The position numbers and the translations under genes are program-made. A stretch of DNA of 64,000 bases, taken from the NCBI GenBank assembly GCA_047777475.1, contig JBKEET010000004.1, positions 1-64,000 on the forward strand, read 5' to 3'. The notes beneath the pieces are model-generated. The model was not told where the DNA came from. It did not search any database and saw only the letters and a list, made by a program, of their open reading frames with translations. This DNA is from Sutterella sp047777475 (GTDB taxonomy: Bacteria; Pseudomonadota; Gammaproteobacteria; Burkholderiales; Burkholderiaceae_F). Below are positions 25,371 through 34,693 of this stretch, piece by piece. Each line of letters begins with the position of its first letter. Position 1 is the stretch's first letter.

Positions 25371-26936
25371 TTATTCCCACTCGATCGTGGCAGGCGGCTT
25401 GCCGCTCACGTCATAGACGACGCGGTTGATGCCCTTCACCTCATTGATGATGCGGTTGGAGACGCGGCCGAGCAGATCGTACGGAAGCTTGCTCCAGACA
25501 GCGGTCATGAAGTCGGTCGTCTCGACGCAGCGCAGGCTCACGACCCAGTCGTAAGTGCGCCCGTCGCCCATGACGCCCACGGACTTGACCGGCAGGAACA
25601 CCACGAAGGCCTGGCTCACCTTGTCGTAGAGGCCGGCCTTGCGCAGCTCCTCGATGAAGATCGCGTCGGCTTCGCGGAGCAGGTCCGCGTACTCGCGCTT
25701 CACTTCGCCGAGGATGCGCACGCCGAGGCCCGGGCCCGGGAACGGATGGCGGAAAATCATCTCGCGGGGCAGGCCGAGCTCGAGGCCGAGCTCGCGGACC
25801 TCGTCCTTGAAGAGCGAGCGCAGCGGCTCGAGTAGCTTCAGGTGCAGCGACTTCGGCAGGCCGCCCACGTTGTGGTGCGACTTGATCGTCTTCGCTTTCT
25901 TCGTCTTGGCGCCGGCGGACTCAATGACGTCCGGGTAGATCGTGCCCTGGGCGAGCCACTTCGCGTTGGGGTGCTTGGCGGCTTCTTCCTGGAAGCACTC
26001 GACGAAGACGCGGCCGATCACCTTGCGCTTGGCTTCCGGATCGGTGACGCCCGCAAGCTCGCCCATGAAGCGGTCGACGGCGTCGACCACGACGAGCTTG
26101 AGCCCAAGGTTCTTCTCAAAGGTTTCGACGACCTGCTCGCGCTCGTTCTTGCGCAGCAGGCCGTTGTCCACGAACACGCAGGTGAGCTTCTCGCCGATGG
26201 CGCGGTGGATCAGCACGGCGGTGACCGAGCTGTCGACGCCGCCCGAAAGGCCGAGGATCACTTCGTCGTCGCCGACCTGCTCGCGGATCTTCGCGATGGC
26301 CTCGTCAACGTAGTTGCCCATCACCCAGTCGGGCTTGCAGCCGCAGATGTCGAGCACGAAGCGCTGCAGGATCTCGCGGCCCTTGAGGGTGTGCGTGACC
26401 TCGGGGTGGAACTGCACGGCGTAGAAGCCGCGCTTCTCGTCGAACATGCCGGCGATCGGGCAGGACGGCGTCGAGCACATCACCTTGAAGCCCGGAGGCA
26501 GCTCCGTGACCTTGTCGCCGTGGCTCATCCACACCTTGAGCATGCTCTGGCCTTCCGGCGTGCGGAAGTCCTCGATGCCTTCGAGCAGGCGGGAGTGGTT
26601 GCGGGCGCGGACCTCGGCGTAGCCGAATTCGCGCTTGTCGCCGCCCTCGACCTTGCCGCCGAGCTGCTCGGCCATCGTCTGCATGCCGTAGCAGATGCCG
26701 AGCACGGGCACGCCCTGCTCGAACACCGCGGGGCTCGCCTGATCGGTGCTTTCCTCGTAGGCGCTCATGTAAGAGCCCGAGAGGATGATGCCCTTGGGAT
26801 TGAACTCGCGGATGAAATCGGCCGAGACGTCGTTGGCATGGACTTCACAGTAAACATGCGCTTCGCGGACGCGGCGGGCGATCAGCTGCGTGACCTGGCT
26901 TCCGAAATCGAGAATGAGGATGCGATCGTGTGACAT
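25371..26936 (-). CDS. guaA: GMP synthase (glutamine-hydrolysing) GuaA
   Basis: A 521-residue two-domain enzyme. The N-terminal class I glutaminase has the nucleophile in LGICYGMQ and the His-Glu pair in FHPEVTH. The ATP-pyrophosphatase domain has the P-loop LGLSGGVDSSVTAVL, and the C-terminal dimerisation domain ends VVYDVSGKPPATIEWE. It converts XMP to GMP. The start MSHDRILILDFGSQ at 26936 matches the family N-terminus. Its usual operon partner guaB lies 1.7 kb away in the same direction, separated by a marR-pirin pair on the other strand. Confidence 0.98.
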   Translation of the reverse strand: MSHDRILILDFGSQVTQLIARRVREAHVYCEVHANDVSADFIREFNPKGIILSGSYMSAYEESTDQASPAVFEQGVPVLGICYGMQTMAEQLGGKVEGGDKREFGYAEVRARNHSRLLEGIEDFRTPEGQSMLKVWMSHGDKVTELPPGFKVMCSTPSCPIAGMFDEKRGFYAVQFHPEVTHTLKGREILQRFVLDICGCKPDWVMGNYVDEAIAKIREQVGDDEVILGLSGGVDSSVTAVLIHRAIGEKLTCVFVDNGLLRKNEREQVVETFEKNLGLKLVVVDAVDRFMGELAGVTDPEAKRKVIGRVFVECFQEEAAKHPNAKWLAQGTIYPDVIESAGAKTKKAKTIKSHHNVGGLPKSLHLKLLEPLRSLFKDEVRELGLELGLPREMIFRHPFPGPGLGVRILGEVKREYADLLREADAIFIEELRKAGLYDKVSQAFVVFLPVKSVGVMGDGRTYDWVVSLRCVETTDFMTAVWSKLPYDLLGRVSNRIINEVKGINRVVYDVSGKPPATIEWE

Positions 26937-27138
26937 TGCGTAGTGAGTAGGAGTTTTGTCCCGAAGCGAAAACTGATGCTTTCGAGCTTCGGAAACGAAG
27001 GGCTTCGCCTTTCTGCACGGCAGTGCGCCGGGAGCAGAAAAGGGAGGGGTTTTGACGCACGTGATTGTATCAGAAATCAATTGCTGGAAAAACGGCGCGG
27101 GGGCGCGGGAGCGGGGTGCGCCTGCGCGGTTCCGCTCC

Positions 27139-27167
27139 TTGACAGATATCTCTAATTAGAGTATATT
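27139..27167 (+). promoter_or_regulatory. Promoter and operator of the marR gene
   Basis: TTGACA (27139-27144), 17-base spacer and TATATT (27162-27167). The spacer contains the perfect palindrome CTCTAATTAGAG (27150-27161), a natural site for MarR autorepression. Confidence 0.8.
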
Positions 27168-27193
27168 TTCACCCGTCTGAGAAAGGAGGAAAC

Positions 27194-27604
27194 ATGAAAG
27201 AGCAGTATCTGCTTATCGTTCTCCACCGCATTCTCAGCACCGTCGACCGCAGGACGGCAAGGCTTGCCGCCGAGGCCGGGCTCACGCTCAGCCAGTTCTC
27301 CGTGCTTGAAGCCCTTCTGAGCAAGGGCGACATGACGGTGGGCGAAGTCAAGCAGGCCGTGCTCTCGAGCGACGGGACGATCCCGGTGGTGGTCCGCAAC
27401 CTTGAAAAAGAGGGCTGCCTCGTGAGAAAGGCCGATCCTTCCGACCGGCGGCGCTGCATCCTCTCGATCACGCCGCAGGGCCGCTCGAGGGTCGGGCCGG
27501 TCTGCGAGAAGAACCTGGCCATGATCCGGGAGACGTTTTCGGTGTGGACCGACGGGGAGCAGCGCGCACTTGCGCGCCTTCTTCGAAAGTTCCCCCGAGA
27601 CTGA
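27194..27604 (+). CDS. MarR-family transcriptional regulator
   Basis: A 136-residue winged-helix protein. LTLSQFSVLEALLSKGDMTVGEVKQAVLSSDGTIPVVVRNLEKEGCLVRKADPSDRRRCILSITPQGR contains the recognition helix and the DxRR wing typical of MarR. MarR proteins respond to small aromatic or oxidised ligands. The promoter palindrome CTCTAATTAGAG and its near copy in front of the pirin gene suggest control of both. The ATG at 27194 follows AAAGGAGGAAAC, a strong ribosome binding site. Confidence 0.92.
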   Translation: MKEQYLLIVLHRILSTVDRRTARLAAEAGLTLSQFSVLEALLSKGDMTVGEVKQAVLSSDGTIPVVVRNLEKEGCLVRKADPSDRRRCILSITPQGRSRVGPVCEKNLAMIRETFSVWTDGEQRALARLLRKFPRD

Positions 27605-27637
27605 GAATGCTTCATTAATTTTTTTATCTTTTAAAAC

Positions 27638-27649
27638 CTCTATTTAGAG
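27638..27649 (+). promoter_or_regulatory. Second MarR-type operator, before the pirin gene
   Basis: CTCTATTTAGAG differs from the marR promoter palindrome by one base and lies in the 68-bp marR-pirin gap. Confidence 0.65.
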
Positions 27650-27672
27650 ATAAATAGAAAAGGAAGACAACC

Positions 27673-28527
27673 ATGAGAAGAACCGTAACGAAGAAAGTCC
27701 AGGGCTTCCGGACCGTCGACGGCGGTGGCGTCAGCCTGGTGCGCGTGCTCGGCAACGCCACGGTGCGCGACTTCGACCCGTTCCTGATGCTCGACTCGTT
27801 CGACTCGGACAATCCGGACGACTACACGGCCGGCTTTCCGATGCACCCGCACCGCGGCATCGAGACGATCAGCTACCTCGCCAAGGGCAAGATGCAGCAC
27901 CGCGACAGCCTCGGCCACGAGGACACGGTGGGCGACGGCGAAGTGCAGTACATGACCGCCGGCTCGGGCATTCTGCACGAAGAGCGCGTGCCGGCTGCGC
28001 CGCGCATGCTCGGCCTGCAGCTCTGGCTCAACCTGCCGGCTGCCGAAAAGATGGCCAAGCCTGCCTACAGCGCCGTCAAGCGCGACACCATCCCCGAAGT
28101 GCGCTTTGAGGGCGGCTCGCTCCGCGTGCTGATGGGCTCCTACGGTGAGACGCACGGCAAGAAAAGCCGCCATCTGCCGTTCGATTACTACGCCGTGCAC
28201 CTCGACGGGGGCGCGTCGCTCACGATCGAGACGGATGCGGGCCGCTCCTGCATGATCTTCACGCTCGAAGGGTCCGTGCGCGTCGAAGGCGAAACGGTCG
28301 GCCCCAAGACGGCCGCCAAGCTCTCCGAAGGCGACTCGGTGACGATCGCCGCCGAAGGCGGTCCGGCCGAGGTCATGTTCATGAGCTCGGTTGCGCTCGG
28401 CGAGCCCGTTTACTGGGGCGGCCCCGTCGTGATGGCCAGCCACAGCGACCTGTGGACGGCTTTCCGCGAGCTTGATGAAGGGACGTTCATCAAGGAACAG
28501 CTCGACTACGGAAGCGAAGACCGCTGA
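27673..28527 (+). CDS. Pirin-family bicupin protein
   Basis: A 284-residue protein with two cupin domains. The N-terminal cupin has the metal ligands in FPMHPHRGIETISYL and GDGEVQYMTAGSGILHEE, as in bacterial pirins (YhhW type, quercetinase-like). The C-terminal cupin (from about 170) is the degenerate second domain. Pirins bind Fe or Ni; some have quercetin 2,3-dioxygenase activity. The MarR gene directly upstream, with matching operators, fits a response to phenolic compounds or redox stress, an inference from context. Confidence 0.93.
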   Translation: MRRTVTKKVQGFRTVDGGGVSLVRVLGNATVRDFDPFLMLDSFDSDNPDDYTAGFPMHPHRGIETISYLAKGKMQHRDSLGHEDTVGDGEVQYMTAGSGILHEERVPAAPRMLGLQLWLNLPAAEKMAKPAYSAVKRDTIPEVRFEGGSLRVLMGSYGETHGKKSRHLPFDYYAVHLDGGASLTIETDAGRSCMIFTLEGSVRVEGETVGPKTAAKLSEGDSVTIAAEGGPAEVMFMSSVALGEPVYWGGPVVMASHSDLWTAFRELDEGTFIKEQLDYGSEDR

Positions 28528-28584
28528 GAAGCAGACTTCAGGACGGACGGTCTGCCGGGCCGCGGGACGCCCGGCAGGCAAAAG

Positions 28585-28618
28585 AAAACGGTGCGCCGGA
28601 TTTTCGGCACACCGTTTT
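28585..28618 (+). terminator. Terminator between pirin gene and guaB
   Basis: Stem AAAACGGTGCGCCG / CGGCACACCGTTTT with one mismatch, followed by T residues; it lies between converging genes. Confidence 0.85.
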
Positions 28619-28669
28619 TTCGGTCTGCGGAAGAGATCCGCCCGCACGGGCGGATCCTCATCCGGAAGA

Positions 28670-30136
28670 TCAGTGGCTCACGCGGTAGTTCGGGGCTTCC
28701 TTCGTGATCGTCACATCGTGGACGTGGCTCTCGCGCATGCCCGCAGGCGTGATCTGGACGAACTGCGCCCTCGTGCGCATCTCGTCGATCGTGCGGCAGC
28801 CGCAGTAGCCCATCGAGGAGCGCAGGCCGCCGATCAGCTGATAGACGATCGCGGAGAGCGGTCCCTTGTAGGGCACCATGCCTTCGATGCCTTCCGGCAC
28901 GAACTTGCTGATGTTGCCCTGGTTGTTGTCCTGGAAGTAGCGGTCGGCCGAGCCCTTGCCCATGGCGCCGAGCGAGCCCATGCCGCGGTAAGCCTTGTAG
29001 GAGCGGCCCTGCTGCAGGATGATTTCGCCCGGAGCCTCGTCCGTGCCGGCGAACATGCCGCCCATCATCACGCAGTTGGCGCCAGCGGCGATGGCCTTGG
29101 CGATGTCGCCCGAGAAGCGGATGCCGCCGTCGGCGATGCAGGGCACGCCCGTGTCGCGCAGCGCTTCGGCGACGTTGGAGACCGCGGTGATCTGGGGAAC
29201 GCCGACGCCGGCAACGATGCGCGTCGTGCAGATGGAGCCCGGGCCGATGCCGACCTTGACGCCGTCGGCGCCCGCATCGACGAGCGCGAGGGCGGCGGCG
29301 CCGGTGGCGATGTTGCCGCCGATCACCTGCAGGTCGGGATAGTGCTGCTTGACCCAGCGGACGCGGTCGAGCACGCCCTTGGAGTGGCCGTGCGCCGTGT
29401 CGACGACGATGACGTCGACGCCCGCGTCAACGAGCTTCTCAATGCGCTCTTCCGTGCCCGCGCCGACGGAGACGCCGGCACCGGCGAGCAGCTTGCCGGA
29501 GGAATCCTTGGCGGCGAACGGATGGTCGGACGCCTTGGTGATGTCCTTGACGGTCATCAGGCCGCAGAGGTTGAAGTCGTCGTCAACGACGAGGACGCGC
29601 TCGAGGCGGTGCTCGTGCATGAGACGCTTGGCCTCTTCAAGCGAAGCGCCTTCCTTGACGGTGATGAGGCGCTCGCGCGGGGTCATCACTTCGGAAACCG
29701 GAATGCTCATGCGCGTTTCGAAGCGCAGGTCGCGGTTCGTGACCATGCCGAGGATGCGGCGGCCCTCAACGACGGGAAGGCCCGAGATGTGATGCTCGCG
29801 GGCCAGGGCGATCACGTCGCCCACGAGCATGTCGGGGCCGATGGTGATCGGGTCGGCAACGACGCCGGCTTCGTGGCGCTTCACCTTGCGGACCTCGTCG
29901 GCCTGCTGGTCAGCGGTCATGTTCTTGTGAATGAAGCCGATGCCGCCTTCCTGCGCGATGGCAATGGCCAGGCGGGATTCCGTCACCGTGTCCATCACGG
30001 CGGAGCACATCGGAATGTTCAGGCGGATGCCGCGCGTAAGCTGCGTGGACAGCTGCGTGTCGCGGGGAAGAACTTCGGAGTAGGCGGGAACGAGAAGAAC
30101 GTCGTCGAAGGTGAGAGCCTTCTGAAGGAGTCGCAT
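28670..30136 (-). CDS. guaB: Inosine-5'-monophosphate dehydrogenase GuaB
   Basis: A 488-residue enzyme starting MRLLQKALTFDDVLLVPAYSEVLPR. Two CBS domains occupy about residues 95-205. The catalytic loop GIGPGSICTTRIVAGVG holds the nucleophilic Cys, and YRGMGSLGAM and the flap EGIEGMVPYKG are present. It oxidises IMP to XMP with NAD+, the first committed step to GMP, feeding GuaA encoded upstream of it in this window. The start at 30136 is the family-typical one; upstream in-frame text is not conserved. Confidence 0.98.
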   Translation of the reverse strand: MRLLQKALTFDDVLLVPAYSEVLPRDTQLSTQLTRGIRLNIPMCSAVMDTVTESRLAIAIAQEGGIGFIHKNMTADQQADEVRKVKRHEAGVVADPITIGPDMLVGDVIALAREHHISGLPVVEGRRILGMVTNRDLRFETRMSIPVSEVMTPRERLITVKEGASLEEAKRLMHEHRLERVLVVDDDFNLCGLMTVKDITKASDHPFAAKDSSGKLLAGAGVSVGAGTEERIEKLVDAGVDVIVVDTAHGHSKGVLDRVRWVKQHYPDLQVIGGNIATGAAALALVDAGADGVKVGIGPGSICTTRIVAGVGVPQITAVSNVAEALRDTGVPCIADGGIRFSGDIAKAIAAGANCVMMGGMFAGTDEAPGEIILQQGRSYKAYRGMGSLGAMGKGSADRYFQDNNQGNISKFVPEGIEGMVPYKGPLSAIVYQLIGGLRSSMGYCGCRTIDEMRTRAQFVQITPAGMRESHVHDVTITKEAPNYRVSH

Positions 30137-30344
30137 AACAACCTCTAAGCACAAAAAAAAATTGCACTGCGGGATCGGTCGGGCGGCCGTCCGCAATAGC
30201 TCAAAAAAGGCCCGTAAGGCAGGAGAGGGCATTGCGCCCGGCGCCTTACTCCGGAACTGCGCGCCGCAGGGCGGCCGTCCCGTTGGGAGATTGATTGCGA
30301 CGGAATTGTAATGTTTTTTGCTCTTCTCTGCTTGGAAATTTTCC

Positions 30345-30379
30345 AAAAAAAGCGGCCGGAGGGAAATTCCTCCGGCCGC
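30345..30379 (-). terminator. Terminator of the acyl-CoA synthetase pair
   Basis: On the minus strand a GC-rich stem of about 11 bp (GCGGCCGGAGG / CCTCCGGCCGC) is followed by seven T residues, just after the end of the gene at 30413. Confidence 0.9.
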
Positions 30380-30412
30380 CTTAGAGCGCAATCGGCTGAA
30401 ATGGAAAAGAAA

Positions 30413-32266
30413 TCAGTGCGCCTGTGCGTAGAGCCCCTCAACCGTCGAGGCGTAGGCCGAGATGATCTTCGCGCGCTTGAGCTTCATCGTCGGGGTGAGC
30501 AGGCCGTTCTCCACCGTCCAGTGCTCGTGCATGACGGCCAGCAGCCGCGGCACGCCGTACTGCGGGAATTCGCGGCAGGCGGCGCGCACGCGCCTCTGGC
30601 AGGCGCGCTGCACCGAGTGCTCCTGCGCCGTGGCCGGATCGGCCGGATCGAAGCCGAGGCCTTCGCAGAGCTTCTTCCACTCGTACTCGTTGACGACGAC
30701 GAGCGCGACGACGAACGGGCGGTTGTCGCCGATCACGAGCGCCTGCTCGAAGAGCGGGTCGTGCGTGATCGCGAGCTCCACATCGACGGGGGCAATCTTC
30801 TCGCCCGTGCTCGTCACGATGATTTCCTTGATGCGGCCCTTGATGCGGATGCGGCCGCTTTCGGAAATGTCGGCCTTGTCGCCCGTGTGGAACCAGCCGC
30901 CGCGCATCGCCTCGGCCGTGGCCTCGGGCCTGTTCCAATAGCCCTTCATGACCTGCGGCCCGCGCACGAGAAGCTCGTCGTTTTCGCCGAGCTTCACTTC
31001 GGTGCCCGGAACCGGATGGCCGACGCAGTCAGGATGGTTCTCGCCGAAGCGCGTGGCGGTGACGACGGGCGAGGTTTCCGTGAGGCCGTAGCCCTGGATG
31101 AGGTTGACCCCCATCGAGAGGAAGAACTTTGCGAGGCTGTAGCTGATGCTTGCGCCGCCCGCGACGGTGAAGCGCAGGCGGCCGCCGAAGACGTCGCGCA
31201 CGCGCTGGCCGATGTCCGCATCGAGTCCCGGCCAGGCCGTCTTGTCGAGCGGCGAGCGCGGCGAATTCTCGACGGGCAGCCCGTTGGCCTCGCAGAAGCG
31301 GCGCCAGCCGATTTCCTGCAGCCAGTCGGCGCGCTTGACCGTATCGGGGCCTTCCTCGGCGAAGCGCTGGCGGATCTTGCTGTAGAGCATTTCGTAGATG
31401 CGCGGCACCGAGATCATCACGGTGGGCCGCACTTCGGCCATGTCGCGCTCGATCGTGCCGACGCCGCGCGAGAAGACGAGCAGGGAGCCGTGGTAGACGG
31501 CGTTGTAGTAGGAGTACGTGCGCTCGAACGTATGCGAAAGCGGCAGGAAGGATAGGAACACGTCCTCTTCGCTCAAGGGCATGTAGTCGAGCGCCTTTTC
31601 CACCTGGCGCAGGTTCTCCGTGATGTTGCGGTGCGTGAGGATCACGCCCTTGGAGCGGCCCGTGGTGCCGGAGGTGTAGATGAAGCCGGCGGGATCGTCG
31701 GGGCCGGGGCCGGCGCCGAGGTCGCCCTCGAAGCCGCGGCCGCTGCCGATCCAGTGCTCGAGGTCCATGATGCGGGCGTGCCCGCCGCCCGGCAGCTCGA
31801 GCTCGTGCGTCTCGAAGGTTTCGTTGACGATCACCACCGCGGCGAGATCGGGAAAGCCCTCGCTGCCGGCGGCGCCGAGCACGGCGTTCCAGCGGGCGCT
31901 CGAGGTGGTGACGAGGAAGCGTGCGCCCGAGTCCTGCAGGATGAAGGCCGAGGAGCCGGCCGTGTCGACGGCGTGCAGCGGCACGGGAACGAGTGCGCTC
32001 GCGAGCGCCGCCTGGTCGAAGGCGGCCGCCTCGATGCTGTTGGTGAGATGCATTGCGACGCGCTCGCCGCGCTTCAGGCCCATTGCGGCAAACGAGCGCC
32101 GCCAGGCGAGCACGGCCTGGGCAAAGCCGCGCCAGGTGAGCGATATCCACCGCTCGTTGGCATAGTCGTACTGCCGGTAAGCTTCTCGCTCCGGAAACCG
32201 CGTCACCGTTCTGCGGAGCATCTCAGGAAGGGTGCGCAGAGTTTCTCTGTTTTCAGCGGGTGTCAT
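30413..32266 (-). CDS. Long-chain acyl-CoA synthetase (AMP-forming), copy 2
   Basis: A 617-residue adenylate-forming enzyme. The AMP-binding P-loop reads FIYTSGTTGRSKGVILTHRN (about residues 195-214), with YGLTETSPVVT, WFHTGDKADI and IKGRIKEIIVTSTGEKIAPVD as the later core motifs. Length and motifs fit bacterial long-chain fatty-acid CoA ligases. It lies 85 bases after a paralogous gene and is probably co-transcribed. The ATG at 32266 has a GAGAAG-type site at usable spacing; a TTG at 32275 is possible and would give MQT, as in the paralogue. Confidence 0.9.
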   Translation of the reverse strand: MTPAENRETLRTLPEMLRRTVTRFPEREAYRQYDYANERWISLTWRGFAQAVLAWRRSFAAMGLKRGERVAMHLTNSIEAAAFDQAALASALVPVPLHAVDTAGSSAFILQDSGARFLVTTSSARWNAVLGAAGSEGFPDLAAVVIVNETFETHELELPGGGHARIMDLEHWIGSGRGFEGDLGAGPGPDDPAGFIYTSGTTGRSKGVILTHRNITENLRQVEKALDYMPLSEEDVFLSFLPLSHTFERTYSYYNAVYHGSLLVFSRGVGTIERDMAEVRPTVMISVPRIYEMLYSKIRQRFAEEGPDTVKRADWLQEIGWRRFCEANGLPVENSPRSPLDKTAWPGLDADIGQRVRDVFGGRLRFTVAGGASISYSLAKFFLSMGVNLIQGYGLTETSPVVTATRFGENHPDCVGHPVPGTEVKLGENDELLVRGPQVMKGYWNRPEATAEAMRGGWFHTGDKADISESGRIRIKGRIKEIIVTSTGEKIAPVDVELAITHDPLFEQALVIGDNRPFVVALVVVNEYEWKKLCEGLGFDPADPATAQEHSVQRACQRRVRAACREFPQYGVPRLLAVMHEHWTVENGLLTPTMKLKRAKIISAYASTVEGLYAQAH

Positions 32267-32351
32267 GGTCTGCAACTTCTCATAGTTATTGCCGCCGTGC
32301 GCGCCGGGTCTTGGAAACGGTCGGGATGTCCCGTGCGCGCACGGCCTTTAT

Positions 32352-34229
32352 TTATTTGTGCGATGTCAGCGCCTCGTACATGGCATCGACTTCGTCCGCA
32401 TAGCGGCGCATGATCACGTTGCGCTTGATCTTGAGCGTCGGCGTGAGCATGCCGTTCTCGATTGTCCAGGGCTCGGCGAGCAGCGCCACCTGGCGGGGCA
32501 CGCCGTAGTTGGGGAACGAGCTCGTGGCGGCCTTGACGCGGCGCAGTGCCTCGCGGCGGGCCGCGCTCGACTTGTACGAGGCGGGGTCGGAAGGATCCAG
32601 CCCGAGGCCGGCGCAAACCTTCTTCCACTCTTCAGCGTTGACGACGCAGAGCGCGGAGATGAACGGACGGTCGTTGCCGATCACCATGCTCTGCGCAAAG
32701 AGACGGTCGCCCTCGATGGCGGCCTCCAGGTCGGCGGGCGGCACCTTCTCGCCGGTGCTCGTCACGATGATTTCCTTGATGCGGCCGGTGATGCGGATCA
32801 GGCCGTCGGGGTAGATCGTGCACACGTCGCCCGTGCGCAGCCAACCGTCGTCGGTGAAGATCTGTCGGTTCGCGTCGGGCCTGTTCCAGTAGCCCTGCAT
32901 GACGGAGGGGCCGCGCACCTGCAGCTCGTCGCCTTCGCCGAGGCGCACCTCAAGGTTCGGGAGCGCCGGACCGACGGTCGAGGGGTTGTTGTGCCCGGTC
33001 TTGTTGACCGCGATGATGGGCGAGGTTTCGGTCATGCCGTAGCCCTGGAAGATCTCGATGCCGAGGCCCATGAACGTGCGCGCGACGATCGGGCTCAGCG
33101 AAGCGCCGCCCGAGATGAAGAGCCTGCCGCGGCCGCCGAAGACGGCGCGCAGCTTGCTCCCGATGTTCCGGTCGAAGAAGCCCGCCACAAGGGGATCGAG
33201 CCAGGCGCGGCCGGAGCGCTCGACGGGCAGGCCGTTTTTCTTGCAGAAGCGCCGCCAGCCCACTTCGACGGCCCAGTCGAAGAGGTAGCGCACGAACTTG
33301 CTCTGCTTGGCGAGGCCGTCCTGCAGCTTGGAGTAAACCAGTTCATAGACGCGCGGCACCGACATCAGGATGGTCGGCCGAATGGTGCGGAAGTCTTCCT
33401 GCAGGCGCGAGATGGAGCGGTTGAACGCCGTCGTGTAGCCGAGGCCGAGCGCGAGGTAGTAGCTCGTCGTGCGCTCGAACGTGTGCGAAAGCGGCAGGAA
33501 CGAAAGGAAGGTCTCGTGGTCCGTGGGCGGCTGAAGGTTCTTCAGCACGCCGCAGATATTGGAGAGGATGTTGCGGTGCGTGAGCATGACGCCCTTGGGC
33601 GTGCCCGTCGTGCCGCTCGTGTAGACGAGGGCGGCTAGGTCGGTCGGCTTCGGAGCGCCGGCTGGGAGCTCCGAGTCCTTGCCCTGGGCGAGGAAGGTCT
33701 TCATGCTGAGGACGGGAACGGCGGCATCGGGATCGTCGCAGTCGCCGTCGTCCGTGATCACCACGAGCGTGAGCGAGGGCGTCTCGGCCGACTCGCGGAT
33801 CTGCTTCCACTTGAGAAGCTTGTTGGTCACCAGCACCTTGGCGCCCGAGTCGTTGATGATGTAAGCCGACGACTTGGGCGTATCGACCGCATGCAGCGGC
33901 ACGGGCACGAGCGAGTTGGAAAGCGCCGCCTGATCGAAGAACACCGCCTCGACGCAGTTCGGCAGCAGCATCGCGACGCGGTCGCCGCGCGCGAGGTCCT
34001 TCCTCGCCGCAAAGGCGTGGCGCCATTCGTGCACGTGATCATAAGTCTGCTTGAACGAGAGGTCCTGCCAGGCCTTGGCCTTGGGGTCGAAATACTTGTA
34101 GGCAATCGCATCCGGACGCACCGTCAGATGGTGCGTGAGCAGCTCCGGCAGTGTGGTCAGAAGATCGAGCGCCTTGACGCGCTCCATAGGAGAGTCGGGC
34201 GACGGAGAATTCGTGCTCAATGTTTGCAT
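32352..34229 (-). CDS. Long-chain acyl-CoA synthetase (AMP-forming), copy 1
   Basis: A 625-residue paralogue of the next gene in the operon. Its P-loop is VYTSGTTGTPKGVMLTHRN; YGMTETSPIIAV, LRTGDVCTI and ITGRIKEIIVTSTGEKVPP follow. It activates fatty acids as acyl-AMP and then acyl-CoA for lipid synthesis or degradation at the inner membrane. No beta-oxidation genes are adjacent, so a role in phospholipid building from exogenous fatty acids is equally possible. A 24-bp inverted repeat lies about 125 bases upstream of its start and may be its operator. Confidence 0.92.
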   Translation of the reverse strand: MQTLSTNSPSPDSPMERVKALDLLTTLPELLTHHLTVRPDAIAYKYFDPKAKAWQDLSFKQTYDHVHEWRHAFAARKDLARGDRVAMLLPNCVEAVFFDQAALSNSLVPVPLHAVDTPKSSAYIINDSGAKVLVTNKLLKWKQIRESAETPSLTLVVITDDGDCDDPDAAVPVLSMKTFLAQGKDSELPAGAPKPTDLAALVYTSGTTGTPKGVMLTHRNILSNICGVLKNLQPPTDHETFLSFLPLSHTFERTTSYYLALGLGYTTAFNRSISRLQEDFRTIRPTILMSVPRVYELVYSKLQDGLAKQSKFVRYLFDWAVEVGWRRFCKKNGLPVERSGRAWLDPLVAGFFDRNIGSKLRAVFGGRGRLFISGGASLSPIVARTFMGLGIEIFQGYGMTETSPIIAVNKTGHNNPSTVGPALPNLEVRLGEGDELQVRGPSVMQGYWNRPDANRQIFTDDGWLRTGDVCTIYPDGLIRITGRIKEIIVTSTGEKVPPADLEAAIEGDRLFAQSMVIGNDRPFISALCVVNAEEWKKVCAGLGLDPSDPASYKSSAARREALRRVKAATSSFPNYGVPRQVALLAEPWTIENGMLTPTLKIKRNVIMRRYADEVDAMYEALTSHK

Positions 34230-34352
34230 CCTTAAGGTTGATTGAATGCTCCGCGGGACGCCCCCGAATGGGCGAAACCCGCGGCAATATGCTGAATCAT
34301 TCTATCTGATAGACAGCGTTTGTACAGAACTCCGGGGGGCATTGAGGGGAAA

Positions 34353-34378
34353 TTTTATACGTATGAATACGTATAAAA
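34353..34378 (+). promoter_or_regulatory. Long perfect inverted repeat upstream of the acyl-CoA synthetases
   Basis: A perfect 12-2-12 inverted repeat (arms TTTTATACGTAT and ATACGTATAAAA, central GA). Its core TACGTAT-NN-ATACGTA recurs at 35165-35180. The size fits a dimeric repressor such as a TetR-type fatty-acid regulator, but no such gene is in the window. Confidence 0.65.
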
Positions 34379-34646
34379 ACGAAAAGTCATCCGTTTGGCC
34401 GTCTTTGTTTCTTGCTAGTTCGAAAGATCTATGAAATTGTTAAAATTCTATTACTTATTAGGTAAGATAAACACCTTTTTGCACAAAAAATCAGCAAAAA
34501 ACGGCGGTTTCAAAATTTGCAACAAGCGGTGAATGCGAGTAACTTTTGTCTCGCAGCTACGAAAACGTATACATGCGTTGCTCCTCAAGCACGAAGATAA
34601 ATTGAAGTGGTTGGTCTTGCTTCGTTTATCGAAGCTGCAATCCCCG

Positions 34647-34693
34647 AGGGCGGACAGAGATTTGAAGGGTATCTCTGCCCGCCCTGTTTTTTT
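34647..34693 (+). terminator. Orphan Rho-independent terminator
   Basis: A long stem (AGGGCGG-CAGAGAT / ATCTCTG-CCCGCCCT, one bulge) followed by seven T residues. No protein gene precedes it on the plus strand, so it may end a small RNA. Confidence 0.8.
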
